A stretch of DNA of 64,000 nt from Aquitalea sp. LB_tupeE (GTDB lineage: Bacteria > Pseudomonadota > Gammaproteobacteria > Burkholderiales > Chromobacteriaceae), in assembly GCF_013391415.1 (NCBI RefSeq), contig NZ_JACAXB010000019.1, forward strand, positions 1 to 64,000, written 5' to 3'. Below, in pieces: positions 63,679 through 64,000 of the stretch (position 1 is its first letter; each line of letters opens with the position of its first letter). The translations under genes and the position numbers were made by a program. The notes beneath the pieces are model-generated. The model made no database searches and had not been told where the DNA came from. It was given only the letters and a program-made list of their open reading frames with translations.

Positions 63679-64000
63679 TCAGGCGGGCTTGCTCTTGCGG
63701 CTGCTGCGTGCCGGTTTGGCGGCGTCGGTTTCGCTGGCGCTGACCGGTACCGGTTTCACCTTGGCCCGCGTGCCTTTGGGCTTGACAGCGGGTTCTCCTT
63801 TTTGCAGATGCAGCAAGCGGCGGCGGATGTCGTCGGTATCCAGCCAGATATCCTCGCCCTTGCTGATGCGTTCCAGTTCCTGATCACTCAGGAAGGGGCG
63901 GCAGACATTGCGCATCACCTTGTCGAACCATTTGCGGCTGGCCATCACTTGCGCTGCCTGTTCGTTACCCTTGCCCACGGATGCGGACGAGTAGTTGTGG
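63679..64000 (-). CDS. C-terminal part of an unknown protein (cut by the window edge)
   Basis: The frame stays open to the right edge, so the start lies outside the window. About 106 residues are visible: SRKWFDKVMRNVCRPFLSD and DIWLDTDDIRRRLLHLQKGE, then a basic low-complexity tail rich in Lys, Pro, Ala and Ser. I do not recognise the family. A GTG at 63978 could also be a start. It converges with the chemoreceptor gene. Confidence 0.55.
   Translation of the reverse strand, partial: HNYSSASVGKGNEQAAQVMASRKWFDKVMRNVCRPFLSDQELERISKGEDIWLDTDDIRRRLLHLQKGEPAVKPKGTRAKVKPVPVSASETDAAKPARSSRKSKPA

Overview
The window is a GC-rich chromosomal segment of a betaproteobacterium, most likely in the Neisseriales / Chromobacteriaceae (Chromobacterium-, Aquitalea- or Vogesella-like). 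The assignment rests on gene content and order (fmdB–DUF502–aspS, mltG–tmk–holB–pilZ–tatD, divergent ppsR/ppsA, long-form queF after murJ) and is an inference from protein resemblance, not a database match. I saw no tRNA, rRNA, CRISPR array or insertion sequence.

Layout. 0.2–4.3 kb: phosphatidylserine synthase and a puuAB-like polyamine catabolism pair. 4.7–11.9 kb: rppH, parE, an AlaX-type tRNA editing protein, rluA, queF, murJ and rpsT. 12–14.9 kb: a fabI–phosphotransacylase–acetate kinase operon. 15.2–18.9 kb: fmdB-like gene, DUF502 gene, aspS and a 2-Cys peroxiredoxin. 19–25.8 kb: two translationally coupled diguanylate cyclases, tesA divergent from a ybbA/ybbP ABC exporter, and an unknown protein. 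25.8–29.1 kb: CynX-type transporter with its GntR regulator, a 7-bp tandem repeat, a PsiF-repeat protein and a DUF3313 protein. 29.3–34 kb: mltG–tmk–holB–pilZ–tatD–metallo-hydrolase. 34–40.5 kb: ydcF-like gene, creA, chorismate mutase, trpS, ppsR and ppsA. 40.7–52.1 kb: a YgiW-family gene, then a leftward type I secretion operon with its very large RTX substrate and an AT-rich accessory zone of small and broken genes. 52.8–64 kb: UbiH-family hydroxylase, LysR/SDR pair, DMT exporter, exported beta-carbonic anhydrase, adhE, cupin, chemoreceptor and the end of an unknown gene.

Two parts stand out. First, the RTX gene at 46.2–50.0 kb starts with a FlgJ-like glucosaminidase domain, carries a papain-like cysteine peptidase domain between its calcium-binding repeats, and is followed by HlyB, HlyD and TolC homologues. 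A small exported protein is encoded directly upstream, with the RTX ribosome binding site inside its last codons. No hlyC-type acyltransferase is present. This looks like a type I-secreted cell-wall-degrading toxin with a candidate periplasmic immunity protein. Base composition changes sharply inside the RTX gene near 49.3 kb, and a broken lipoprotein gene plus a 31-codon orphan start lie further upstream. That pattern fits exchange of N-terminal toxin/immunity modules on a conserved C-terminal secretion part.

Second, the trpS leader (36.7–36.9 kb) encodes a 17-residue peptide with three consecutive Trp codons and can form pause, antiterminator and terminator hairpins. It is a classical attenuator placed on tryptophanyl-tRNA synthetase.
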